A stretch of 64,000 nt of DNA, taken from JACCZX01 sp038216465 (lineage in GTDB: Bacteria > Pseudomonadota > Gammaproteobacteria > Burkholderiales > Burkholderiaceae_F). The position numbers and the translations under genes were made by a program. The stretch is taken from contig JBBQQC010000015.1 in the NCBI GenBank assembly GCA_038216465.1, positions 24,913 through 88,912 of the forward strand, read 5' to 3'. Shown piece after piece: positions 36,587 to 45,087 of the stretch; the stretch's first letter is position 1; the number at the start of each line of letters is the position of its first letter. The notes beneath the pieces were generated by a model. That model had not been told where the DNA came from. It saw nothing but the letters and a program-made list of their open reading frames with translations, and made no database searches.

Positions 36587-38767
36587 TCAACGCATTGCAG
36601 CGTTGACGCGCTCGGACAGAACGCGAGGCGTGATGAAGATGATCAGCTCGGTTCGATCGTTGACGGAAGCCGTGTTTTTGAAGAGGTTGCCGACCACCGG
36701 GAGGTCGCCCAGCACAGGAATTTTGGTGACCGTCGTGCGATCGGTTTGCTCGTAGATGCCACCCAGCACAACCGTCCCACCGTTTTCCACCAGCACCTGC
36801 GTCTGCACATTTTTGGTGTCAATGGCGGGCCCCGCGGAGGTGTCCACGCCACGGCTGTCCTTGTTGACCCGGACATCGAGGAAGATCGCGCCTTCCGGGG
36901 TGATCTGCGGCGTGACTTCGAGCTTCAAAACCGCCTTACGGAACGCGACCGAAGTAGCGCCGCTGGACGTGGCCTGCTGGTACGGAATCTCCGTACCCTG
37001 CTCGATGGTTGCCTTGACCTTGTCGGCTGTCACAACGCGCGGGCTGGAAATGATCTTGCCTCTGCCGTCGGCCTCCAGCGCGTTCAGCTCGAGGTTGATC
37101 AGGCGCGTCAGGCTGCTATTGAACAGGGTCAAATTAAACGCGCCGGGATTGAAGCCGCCAAGGCCGGCCGCCGGAAGATTGACGTTATTCAGATTGCTCA
37201 CTGGGATGGGCCCAAACGTGCCGCCGCCGGTGCCACCCGTCGTACTCGAAGGCGGCAGTGTTCCCGGCAACGCATTGCCGCCGCCCACCGTTGCTTCGCT
37301 GGTCACGCGGTTAAAGCCGAAACGCACACCGAGATTGCGGCTGAACCGATCATCGGCCTCAACGATCCGCGCTTCGATTAAAACCTGAGGCACGGGAATG
37401 TCGATCCGCTGCAATAGGCGGCGCACGTCTTCGAGCCGGGCCGTCGTGTCCTGCACGAAAATCTGGTTGGTGCGCGCATCGACGGCAACGCTGCCACGCT
37501 TCGAAATCAGGCGCTGCTTTTCGTCGCTCAACAGCTTGCGCACGTCCTCGGCCTTCTGATAGTTGACGACGAAAGCCTCCGAGCGCAGCGGCTCCAGATC
37601 GGCAATCTGATTGCGCGCCTCAAGCTCGAGCTTTTCCTTGGCGGCGATTTCGTCACGCGGTGCGACCAGCACGACGTTGCCGTTCTTGCGCATGTCCAGG
37701 CCCTTGCTCTGCAGGATGATGTCGAGCGCCTGGTCCCACGGAACGTCTTTTAGCCGCAAAGTGATGGTGCCGCCGACAGAATCGCTGGTAATAATGTTTA
37801 GATTGGTGAAGTCGGCAATCACCTGCAGCAGCGAGCGGACGTCGACGTTCTGGAAGTTCAGCGACAGGCGCTCGCCTTGATAACCCTGGCGCGTCCCTTG
37901 GAACAAGCGCGTCGGATCTTCGCGTACCGGGCGCACCTCAAGCACGAAGCGCGTGTCGCTCTGATAGGCGTTGTGCTCCCATACACCGCGCGGCTCGACC
38001 ACCAACCGCGCGTTATTGCCTTGCTGGCTTGCGGTCAGCTGCGCTACTGGTGTTGCAAAGTCGGACACATCGAGTCGGCGCTTGAGGCTATCGGGCAGCG
38101 TCGTGTTCTGGAAGTCGACGATGACGCTGTTCCCCTGCTGCCGGATATCGACGTTGGTGTTCGGATCGGAAAGGTCGACAACGACCCGGCCCTCGTTCTC
38201 CCCACCGCGGCGAAAGTCGATGCCGCGCAGAGTGCGGCTACCGGTGTAGGCCGCCGGGCCCGCGGTTACCGGCGCGGCACCCGATGGCGAGGCTTGCGCT
38301 GTCGTCGCCGCACCCGGCGGCGGGCGGAACGTGCTGGTATCAGCCGCTCCACCGAGCGCGATCAGCACGCGCTTGCCTTCGACCGTCACCGTATGCGTCA
38401 GCGGCCGCTTGAGGTTCACAACCACGCGCGAGCGTCCTCCCGCTTGCACGACGTTGACCGAGCGCACATCGCCCTGGTTCAACTCAACCATGTTCTTGCC
38501 AAGCCCGTTAACGGTCGCCGGCATGTCAAGCGCAACGCGCGCTGGATTGGCCACCGAGAAGCTGGCGGGAACTCCTTGCGGTGCATTTTTCAACTCGATG
38601 CTGACCACCACGCCCGTGCTCGTTTGCACTGCGTCGACGCGTTCGATCGCATTGCCGGGATCGCCGGCAGCGGTTTGTGCTGAAGCCACGGTCGCGGTTG
38701 CAATCAAGCCCAGCACCGCCGCCAATCGCGACAAGCACACGGCCACCTTTTGGACACAGACACTCAT
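36587..38767 (-). CDS. pilQ: Type IV pilus secretin PilQ
   Basis: A 726-residue outer-membrane secretin through which the pilus emerges. A signal peptide (C-L-S-R-L-A-A-V-L-G-L, cleavage after A-S-A) is followed by AMIN domains that bind peptidoglycan (about 40-290), an STN/N0 and N1 region (L-N-F-Q-N-V-D-V-R-S-L-L-Q-V-I-A-D-F) and the secretin pore (about 470-720; V-P-V-L-G-D-L-P-V-V-G-N-L-F). A Gly/Thr/Ser-rich insert lies inside the pore domain. The ATG overlaps the pilP stop (ATGA); an earlier in-frame start at 38839 is rejected. Confidence 0.97.
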   Translation of the reverse strand: MSVCVQKVAVCLSRLAAVLGLIATATVASAQTAAGDPGNAIERVDAVQTSTGVVVSIELKNAPQGVPASFSVANPARVALDMPATVNGLGKNMVELNQGDVRSVNVVQAGGRSRVVVNLKRPLTHTVTVEGKRVLIALGGAADTSTFRPPPGAATTAQASPSGAAPVTAGPAAYTGSRTLRGIDFRRGGENEGRVVVDLSDPNTNVDIRQQGNSVIVDFQNTTLPDSLKRRLDVSDFATPVAQLTASQQGNNARLVVEPRGVWEHNAYQSDTRFVLEVRPVREDPTRLFQGTRQGYQGERLSLNFQNVDVRSLLQVIADFTNLNIITSDSVGGTITLRLKDVPWDQALDIILQSKGLDMRKNGNVVLVAPRDEIAAKEKLELEARNQIADLEPLRSEAFVVNYQKAEDVRKLLSDEKQRLISKRGSVAVDARTNQIFVQDTTARLEDVRRLLQRIDIPVPQVLIEARIVEADDRFSRNLGVRFGFNRVTSEATVGGGNALPGTLPPSSTTGGTGGGTFGPIPVSNLNNVNLPAAGLGGFNPGAFNLTLFNSSLTRLINLELNALEADGRGKIISSPRVVTADKVKATIEQGTEIPYQQATSSGATSVAFRKAVLKLEVTPQITPEGAIFLDVRVNKDSRGVDTSAGPAIDTKNVQTQVLVENGGTVVLGGIYEQTDRTTVTKIPVLGDLPVVGNLFKNTASVNDRTELIIFITPRVLSERVNAAMR

Positions 38768-39342
38768 CGCTTGCTCCCTTGTTGCCCGGCTTTCTGGGCG
38801 GCTTCCTGCAGTTCCAGCTTGGTAGGCCTTTCGATCCATTCGCCGGCGGCGTCCTGGACGATTTCTTTCAAATCGACTTCGGTCTCGGAAATCTTGGTGA
38901 CCAGGCCGAAGTTTTGTCCCATGTAGTTGCCGCGCCGGATCATGAAGGTTTGTCCCGCAGCATCAATAAGGGCCACCTGGTTGCCCGCCTGGCGCAAAGT
39001 CCCGACCATCTTTAACTGGTCCAGCGGATACCCTTCGAGCATTTCACGGCGACGATCCAGATCGGGCCGGATCGAACTCGTGCTCGATCGTGTTTGCGCC
39101 TGGCGCGCTGCCGCCAAAATCATCTTCTGTGGATCGAACGGGTCGATCAGCGCTTTGGCCTCGTACGAGAAAGGCGTGAACTGCTTCGGCTCTGGGACTG
39201 GCTGTGTCGTCGGGCGCATCGTCTTGCGCGTGTCTTCCATCCACGTACGCAACTCAACCTCGTTACCGCCGCCGCAGCCAGCCAGCGATATCGTTATCCA
39301 TGCGAGCGCCCCAAGGCGCGTAAATGCGATAGAGGGTCTCAC
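38764..39342 (-). CDS. pilP: Type IV pilus inner-membrane lipoprotein PilP
   Basis: A 192-residue lipoprotein that links the PilMNO platform to the PilQ secretin. The lipobox L-A-G-C is at about residues 20-23, followed by a disordered Pro-rich linker and a C-terminal beta domain (L-D-Q-L-K-M-V-G-T-L and M-G-Q-N-F-G-L-V). The start is GTG, overlapping the pilO stop as GTGA. Confidence 0.96.
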   Translation of the reverse strand: MRPSIAFTRLGALAWITISLAGCGGGNEVELRTWMEDTRKTMRPTTQPVPEPKQFTPFSYEAKALIDPFDPQKMILAAARQAQTRSSTSSIRPDLDRRREMLEGYPLDQLKMVGTLRQAGNQVALIDAAGQTFMIRRGNYMGQNFGLVTKISETEVDLKEIVQDAAGEWIERPTKLELQEAAQKAGQQGSKR

Positions 39343-39989
39343 TTGCCGGGCCCTTTCTTCTCGAGTTTCGCCTTGACCGCACGCTGCGCAGCGATCTCTT
39401 CGGGGTCGAGATAGCGATACGTCTTCGCAGTGGCGTCGAAGGTCAGGCTTCCGCTCTTGCCTGTCTGGACATTGACGTTGTTCAGGGTGACGATCCGAGG
39501 CAGGTTCGCAATATCGCTCGCAAAGGCGCCGAGATCGTGATACTTGCCGGTGACCTTTACCGCGATCGGCAATTCGGCGTAGTACTCGCGTACGTTGGTT
39601 TGCCCCGGCCGGAATAATTCGAAGTCGAGCCCGCGACCGACGCCCGCCTGGTTGATGTCCGACAACAGCGCATCCATTTCCGACTTGCTTGGGAGCTGCT
39701 TTTCAAGGGTCAACACGTATTGGCTGACCTGTTCGCGTTGCTTGCGCAGCTCCTCCAGATTGATGGCCTGCTGCAGCTTGCCCTTGTACTCGTCCTTAAG
39801 CTTTTGCTCTTCTGCCTGCAGTTGCTCGAGCTGGTCTTTCTGTCCACTCCATAGTCCGAACCAACCACCGACCGCGCAGATCGCGATGACGAATAGCCAC
39901 ATCGTGATGCGAGGCGCGGGCGGCCAGGCGCCGACGTTATCCAGGCTCAACCCTTGAAACTGTGATGCGAGACTGCGACCGGTTGCCAT
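39339..39989 (-). CDS. pilO: Type IV pilus inner-membrane protein PilO
   Basis: A 216-residue bitopic protein that pairs with PilN in the alignment subcomplex. A short cytoplasmic N-terminus, one helix near residues 28-48, a coiled coil (50-95; rich in Q, E, K) and a ferredoxin-like periplasmic domain (P-S-K-S-E-M-D-A-L-L-S-D-I-N and Y-Y-A-E-L-P-I-A-V-K-V) are visible. 18 nt after pilN. Confidence 0.96.
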   Translation of the reverse strand: MATGRSLASQFQGLSLDNVGAWPPAPRITMWLFVIAICAVGGWFGLWSGQKDQLEQLQAEEQKLKDEYKGKLQQAINLEELRKQREQVSQYVLTLEKQLPSKSEMDALLSDINQAGVGRGLDFELFRPGQTNVREYYAELPIAVKVTGKYHDLGAFASDIANLPRIVTLNNVNVQTGKSGSLTFDATAKTYRYLDPEEIAAQRAVKAKLEKKGPGK

Positions 39990-40007
39990 CGATTCCTCGT
40001 TCTACGA

Positions 40008-40709
40008 CTATTTCTTTTCGGGCACATTGGGCGCCGAAGAAGAGACGATCTTCGGGGTCGACTGCACTGCAGTCGGCACAGGCGAACTCGATGTCGGCAC
40101 AAGCGTCGATTTCGCCCCAGGCTGCGCCTGCATCAGCGCGCGTTCCGGCGTCTGTTTCAGCGAAAAATTCAGCGAGAACTCGAACACGCGGCGGCTCAAA
40201 CCCTGCGGGCCTGCCCCGGCGACCTTGATCTCGATCAACTCCGGCCGCTCAAGCACGCGCGAATTGTTCTGCAAGTTGCGCAGAAATTCAGATACGCGCT
40301 CGTTCGATGCCGCCCAGCCACTGACGTTGACGCGGCGATCTTCCTGCTTGATACCCCGCAGATAGATGCCCTCGGGCACCTGCTTCGCCACTTCGTCGAT
40401 CAGATAGACCGGTAAATTGCGGTCCGCCTGCAGGTCCTCGACCGCGCGCTGACGCGCACGCAGACCGTCGATCTCGGCACGCAGCGAAGCGATTTCCTTG
40501 ATCTGGATATCGAGCTTGCGATTTTCGGCGCGCACAAACTCATTACGCGATTCCTGGTTAGAAATGTAGCCCTGCATCACGGTCCACACGACCGCGATCA
40601 TCAGCAGGCCGGCCACGACCGACAGCCCGGTCATGAACCAGAAAACCTTTTTCTGCCGCTCGCGACGCGCTTCGCGGTGCGGCAATAGATTGACGCGCGG
40701 AGTGGTCAT
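40008..40709 (-). CDS. pilN: Type IV pilus inner-membrane protein PilN
   Basis: A 233-residue bitopic protein. The cytoplasmic N-terminus carries the PilM-binding peptide I/V-N-L-L-P-H-R-E, followed by one membrane helix (about 24-45), a coiled coil and a ferredoxin-like domain. The C-terminal ~35 residues are a Pro/Ser/Thr-rich tail longer than usual. The ATG overlaps the pilM stop. Confidence 0.96.
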   Translation of the reverse strand: MTTPRVNLLPHREARRERQKKVFWFMTGLSVVAGLLMIAVVWTVMQGYISNQESRNEFVRAENRKLDIQIKEIASLRAEIDGLRARQRAVEDLQADRNLPVYLIDEVAKQVPEGIYLRGIKQEDRRVNVSGWAASNERVSEFLRNLQNNSRVLERPELIEIKVAGAGPQGLSRRVFEFSLNFSLKQTPERALMQAQPGAKSTLVPTSSSPVPTAVQSTPKIVSSSAPNVPEKK

Positions 40710-41806
40710 CGGTCAAACCTCCGCATCGCTAAGCCGCACGGGGTCAGCAGCGCGGGCGCGTCCAGCCTGAGTTGCTTTTCGCGGATGTTGGAAGAAATTT
40801 CCATTCCCTTGAACGGAGAAATCACCGATGCCGGCACCTGCGAGCGCTCCATCAAAGCGTCGGGCAGGCCGCTCAGCACCGCCGATCCCCCGGCCAGCAT
40901 GATCTGGTCGACGCGGCTGTACGGCGTCGACGTGAAGAAGAACTGCAACGCACGCGTAATCTCGATCGTTGCGGTATCGATAAACGGCCTAAGTACCACC
41001 GTCTCGTAATCCGCCGGCAGATCACCGCTGCGTTTTTTCTGCTCGGCTTCCTCGCTGGGAATTCCATACGTGCGCGAAATGTCGCCGGTCAGCTGCTGCC
41101 CACCGAATGGCTGCTCGCGCTCGTAGATCGCTTCGCCGTCATGCATCACCGTGACGCTCGTCGTATTGGCGCCGATGTAAAACACCGCGATCACCAGCCC
41201 TTCACCTTCGTTCGGCAACTGCTCAATCAGCCGCTCTATCGCCGACCGCGCCGAATACGACTCGACGTCTACCACCATGGGCTTCAAGCCGGCGGCTTGC
41301 GCCACGGCGACGCGGTCTTCGACTTTTTCCTTGCGCGAGGCGGCGATTAACACCTCGACGTCATCCGGCGCGTTCGGAATGGCGCCCAGCACCTGAAAAT
41401 CGAGGCTTACTTCATCGAGCGCGAACGGAATGTATTGATTGGCCTCGCTCTCGACCTGCATCTCAAGTTCTTCTTCGCGCAGATTCGCCGGCAGCGCGAT
41501 CCGCTTCGTGATCACGGCGGACGCGGGCAATGCCATCGCAACGTTCTTGACCTTGCCCCCAGCACGGCGCCATGCGCGCCGGACCGCTTCGGCGACGACG
41601 TCGATCTTGTCGACGTTTCCATCCACCACCGAACCGCGCGGCAGCGGTTCGATCGCGTAACGCTCGAGGCGCAGCGTGCCTTTGCCGGCTTCGGACAACT
41701 CGACGATCTTTACGCTCGACGAGCCTATGTCGAGGCCAATCAGCGGCGGTGCTTTAGGCGAGAACGGCAGATCAAAGGCCAAGGTGATGCTCCCAGCAGC
41801 AGGCAA
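40706..41806 (-). CDS. pilM: Type IV pilus assembly ATPase-like protein PilM
   Basis: A cytoplasmic actin/FtsA-fold protein that binds the PilN N-terminus and connects the assembly motor to PilNOP. Nucleotide-binding segments G-L-D-I-G-S-S-S-V-K and L-A-G-G-S-A-V-L-S-G-L are present. There is no ATG near the N-terminus: TTG at 41806 gives 366 residues, while TTG at 41782 has a GGGAG ribosome-binding site 7 nt upstream and gives 358. First gene of pilMNOPQ. Confidence 0.95.
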   Translation of the reverse strand: MPAAGSITLAFDLPFSPKAPPLIGLDIGSSSVKIVELSEAGKGTLRLERYAIEPLPRGSVVDGNVDKIDVVAEAVRRAWRRAGGKVKNVAMALPASAVITKRIALPANLREEELEMQVESEANQYIPFALDEVSLDFQVLGAIPNAPDDVEVLIAASRKEKVEDRVAVAQAAGLKPMVVDVESYSARSAIERLIEQLPNEGEGLVIAVFYIGANTTSVTVMHDGEAIYEREQPFGGQQLTGDISRTYGIPSEEAEQKKRSGDLPADYETVVLRPFIDTATIEITRALQFFFTSTPYSRVDQIMLAGGSAVLSGLPDALMERSQVPASVISPFKGMEISSNIREKQLRLDAPALLTPCGLAMRRFDR

Positions 41807-42181
41807 TGCTCGAACGAGTGTTCACAATGCAATCTATGACTTGTCGAGGGAAAACGGATTTTCCGCTTCCTCGATCCCCTCAGCGCGGTCGGATCGAAAC
41901 CCGTTTTTCCTTATGTTTCGAGCGTTTACCGCAGATTTATTGGACGCTACGCGAAATGCTATCAACATACGCAAAAGCCACACAAGCCCCGTGTTCGGCC
42001 TAATCGTGCCCTCTTTGAGGGATTAACAACGAACATCTACAGTTAGCCGGCGTCCAACATGACGTTTATTGGCGCGCTGGCGCTCAACCGACTCCTATAA
42101 TCCCTTACTCCATCCGCAGCGAAGCGCAAAAAAGCGGTCGCTCACACGCCTAACTCGCTGTTGCCGCGCCCGCCCAAGTCA
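41807..42181. promoter_or_regulatory. Divergent regulatory region between pilM and mrcA
   Basis: This 375-bp gap contains no gene. For the pil operon, a minus-strand candidate promoter is TTGATA (41960-41965) with an 18-bp spacer to AATAAA (41936-41941). For mrcA, a plus-strand TATAAT lies at 42096-42101, without a clear -35. A palindrome GGAAAA-CGGA-TTTTCC at 41849-41864 is embedded in an outer CGAGG/CCTCG pair (41845-41873) inside the pilM leader. A small inverted repeat CCCTC-TTT-GAGGG lies at 42009-42021. The region is AT-richer than its surroundings. Confidence 0.5.
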
Positions 42182-44554
42182 ATGAGCTCCCGCAATTCCG
42201 ACAACACCGATCAAGAAGCCCCGCGCACGCCGCCGGCGTGGTATTGGCGCGCTCTGCGCGCACTGGCGCTGATTGCCGGCGGCGGCGCCGCCGCGAGTCT
42301 TCTGCTCGTTGTGTTTGTTTTTGCGATCGTTTATTCGAATTTGCCGCCGATCGACGCATTGACCGATTACCGCCCCAAGATTCCGCTGCGCGTGTGGACG
42401 GCCGATGGCATATTGATCGGGGAGTTCGGCGAAGAGCGGCGCGAATTCGTGGAGCTGTCAGAAATTCCGGACGACTTGAAGAACGCGATCCTTGCAGCCG
42501 AGGATGACGGTTTTTATCGGCATCACGGTGTCGATTACGCGGGACTTGCGCGCGCCTTCGTTTCCAATTTTGCATCCGGACGCCGCGGACAGGGCGGTAG
42601 CACGATCACGATGCAGGTGGCACGCACGTTCTTTCTAAGTTCGGAGCGCAGCTACCTGCGAAAACTGTACGAAATCGCTTTGGCGTACAAGATCGAATCG
42701 TCACTTTCAAAGGACCGCATCTTTGAGGTCTACGCCAACCAGATTTTCCTGGGTCAGCGTGCGTACGGATTCGCGTCGGCGTCACAGATCTATTTCGGAA
42801 AAAAGCTGAAGGATCTGACGACCGCCGAGATTGCGACGCTGGCCGGACTACCGGTCGCTCCTGCTGCGTATAACCCATTCGTCAATCCCAAGCGGGCCAA
42901 GGGCCGCCAGCAATATGTGCTGGCGCGCATGCTGCAGCTGAACTACATCGACCAGGCTACGCACGACGCCGCGCTGGCGCAGGAGCTCAAGCCGCGCGCC
43001 GCCAACTATGCGGTCGAACAGGCGTTCAAGGTGCGGTTGCACGCCGAATATGCGGCCGAGCTCGCGCGGCAACTCGTGTTCGAGGTATTTCGCGATGAAA
43101 CGTACACGCGCGGGTTGAACGTCTTTACGACACTGCGCAAGGACGACCAGGAAACCGCGTACAGCGCGTTGCGGTCACAGGTGCTCGCCTATGACCGTAA
43201 GTACGGCTACCGAGGCCCGGAAGCATTCATCGAGCTCAACGCCGATCCAGTGGTGCGCGAACAGCGTATTGAGGACGCGCTGGTCGAGGCGATTGACAGT
43301 CCGAACTTGGTGCCCGCCGTCGTGCTTGAAGCGTCCCCCACGGCGGTGCACGCGATGTTGCAGGGCGGCTTGACGATCGAGATCAAAGCCGAGGGACTGC
43401 GCTTCGCCGCGCCATCGTTGTCGCCGAAGGCACAGCCAAATCGCAAGATTGTCCCGGGCGCCGTAATTCGCGTCACGCGTGACGACAAGGGCATCTGGCA
43501 GATCGTTCAGCTACCGCAGGTCGAAGCGGCGTTTGTCGCCGCCAGCTCAAAGGACGGCCAGGTCAAGGCGCTAGTGGGCGGGTTCGATTTCAATCTAAAC
43601 AAATTTAACCACGTGACGCAGGCTTGGCGTCAGCCTGGATCAAGTTTCAAGCCATTCATTTATTCGGCATCGCTGGAAAAAGGTTTTATGCCGAGCACGC
43701 TGATCAACGATGCTCCGATCAGCATCGATCCGAATCTGACAGGCGGGCAGCTGTGGGAACCTAAGAACTACGACGGCAAATTCGACGGACCGATGCGCCT
43801 GCGGCAGGGCTTGGCGCGGTCCAAGAATCTAATTTCGGTTCGCATCTTGCAAGCCATCGGACCGCGCTACGCGCAGGATTGGGTGACCCGTTTCGGCTTC
43901 GATGCCGAACGGCACCCGGCGTACTTGACGATGGCGCTCGGCGCTGGTTCGGTGACACCGTGGCAGATGATCAACGCCTACTCGATCTTCGCCAACGGGG
44001 GCTTCCGCACGAATGTCTTTCTGGTTGCGAAAGTCACCGATGCGACCGGCAAGGTGTTGATGGAGGCGAAACCGCTGCAGGCGGGGGATGAAACGAATCG
44101 CGTCCTTGGTGCGCGCAATGCATTTTTGATGGACAGCCTGCTGAAAGACGTTGCCCGCTACGGGACTGCGGCGCGCGCGGGTAGCACACTGAAGCGTCCC
44201 GATATCGCCGGCAAAACAGGTACCACCAACGATTCGCACGATGCTTGGTTTGCAGGCTATGGCGGTGACCTGGTGGCCGTGGGCTGGATGGGTTTCGACC
44301 AGCCGCGACCGCTGGGCGAGCGTGAAACGGGCGGCGGCCTCGCGCTGCCGATTTGGATTACGTACATGGCCAAAGCGTTGAAAGGGGTGCCGGAGGTAAC
44401 GCGCGAAGTTCCGAGCGGCATCGTCAACTTGGCGGGCGAGTATTACTTCGTGGAACATCAGCCCGGGCACGGTGTGGCCACTCTCGGCCTGGACGACTTG
44501 TTGCCCCCCGAGGAGCAGGTCAAGCGGGAGTCTGTACGCGAACAGATATTCTAG
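42182..44554 (+). CDS. mrcA: Bifunctional penicillin-binding protein 1a
   Basis: A 790-residue class A PBP that polymerises and cross-links peptidoglycan. It has a cytoplasmic tail, one membrane anchor (about 30-55), a GT51 glycosyltransferase domain (E-D-D-G-F-Y-R-H-H-G and G-Q-G-G-S-T-I-T-M-Q), an OB-type insert and a transpeptidase domain with S-S-F-K, S-K-N and K-T-G-T-T motifs. ATG at 42182 is chosen over TTG at 42161. Divergent position next to pilMNOPQ is widespread in proteobacteria. Confidence 0.97.
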   Translation: MSSRNSDNTDQEAPRTPPAWYWRALRALALIAGGGAAASLLLVVFVFAIVYSNLPPIDALTDYRPKIPLRVWTADGILIGEFGEERREFVELSEIPDDLKNAILAAEDDGFYRHHGVDYAGLARAFVSNFASGRRGQGGSTITMQVARTFFLSSERSYLRKLYEIALAYKIESSLSKDRIFEVYANQIFLGQRAYGFASASQIYFGKKLKDLTTAEIATLAGLPVAPAAYNPFVNPKRAKGRQQYVLARMLQLNYIDQATHDAALAQELKPRAANYAVEQAFKVRLHAEYAAELARQLVFEVFRDETYTRGLNVFTTLRKDDQETAYSALRSQVLAYDRKYGYRGPEAFIELNADPVVREQRIEDALVEAIDSPNLVPAVVLEASPTAVHAMLQGGLTIEIKAEGLRFAAPSLSPKAQPNRKIVPGAVIRVTRDDKGIWQIVQLPQVEAAFVAASSKDGQVKALVGGFDFNLNKFNHVTQAWRQPGSSFKPFIYSASLEKGFMPSTLINDAPISIDPNLTGGQLWEPKNYDGKFDGPMRLRQGLARSKNLISVRILQAIGPRYAQDWVTRFGFDAERHPAYLTMALGAGSVTPWQMINAYSIFANGGFRTNVFLVAKVTDATGKVLMEAKPLQAGDETNRVLGARNAFLMDSLLKDVARYGTAARAGSTLKRPDIAGKTGTTNDSHDAWFAGYGGDLVAVGWMGFDQPRPLGERETGGGLALPIWITYMAKALKGVPEVTREVPSGIVNLAGEYYFVEHQPGHGVATLGLDDLLPPEEQVKRESVREQIF

Positions 44555-44577
44555 GCAGCAAGCTGGCGCGTCGAACG

Positions 44578-44895
44578 CTAATCGCTTAGAACGACCGCCT
44601 CTCCGCCTTGCGCCGAGAGCAGCCGCGACAGCGCCGCAAACAGCTCGCTGCCGTCGCGCGTGTCGAGCCATCGGGCGCCATTGCGTGCATAGTGAAACGC
44701 CCCACTCTTGCCCGCGACCCATATCTGCTGCATCGGCGTCTGGCTGTTGACGATCACCTTCGAGCCATCACCCAGTTCCAGCGTCAGTACGCCGCCGGCG
44801 CGCGACGCCTCGATGTCGACGGCGGCGGCGTCGACTCCGCGCTCGATCGTCGCGAGCGTCGCGTCCGCGAGCGCCAGGAACTCTGATTCGCTCAT
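44578..44895 (-). CDS. cyaY: Iron donor protein CyaY (frataxin)
   Basis: A 105-residue frataxin homologue that binds iron and regulates Fe-S cluster assembly. The acidic first helix (E-S-E-F-L-A-L-A-D-A-T-L), the beta-sheet with I-V-N-S-Q-T-P-M-Q-Q-I-W-V-A and the W-L-D-T-R-D-G segment are characteristic. ATG at 44895 matches family length; the longer frame upstream overlaps lptM. The starts of cyaY and the divergent lptM are only 15 bp apart. Confidence 0.95.
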   Translation of the reverse strand: MSESEFLALADATLATIERGVDAAAVDIEASRAGGVLTLELGDGSKVIVNSQTPMQQIWVAGKSGAFHYARNGARWLDTRDGSELFAALSRLLSAQGGEAVVLSD

Positions 44896-44910
44896 GTTAG
44901 ATTGATCGCC

Positions 44911-45087
44911 ATGCGCTGGACTGCAACGATACTCGCCGCCGTGATGACATTGGGACTCGCGGCGTGCGGGCAAAAAGGTCCGCTGACGCTTGCACCTCCA
45001 CTCCCGACCGCGGAGCAACCAAAGGCACCGACGAAAGCCGTGGACCGCGCGTTTCCGGACATCCCTGCGACTTCCGAACAGAAATGA
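44911..45087 (+). CDS. lptM: LPS-assembly lipoprotein LptM
   Basis: A 58-residue lipoprotein. A signal peptide (M-R-W-T-A-T-I-L-A-A-V-M-T-L-G) ends in lipobox L-A-A-C, and the mature start C-G-Q-K-G-P-L is the LptM/YifL signature. LptM helps LptD oxidation and assembly at the outer-membrane LPS translocon. ATG at 44911 is used rather than a weaker start 3 codons earlier. The stop overlaps lysA (ATGA), as in the conserved cyaY-lptM-lysA arrangement. Confidence 0.92.
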   Translation: MRWTATILAAVMTLGLAACGQKGPLTLAPPLPTAEQPKAPTKAVDRAFPDIPATSEQK

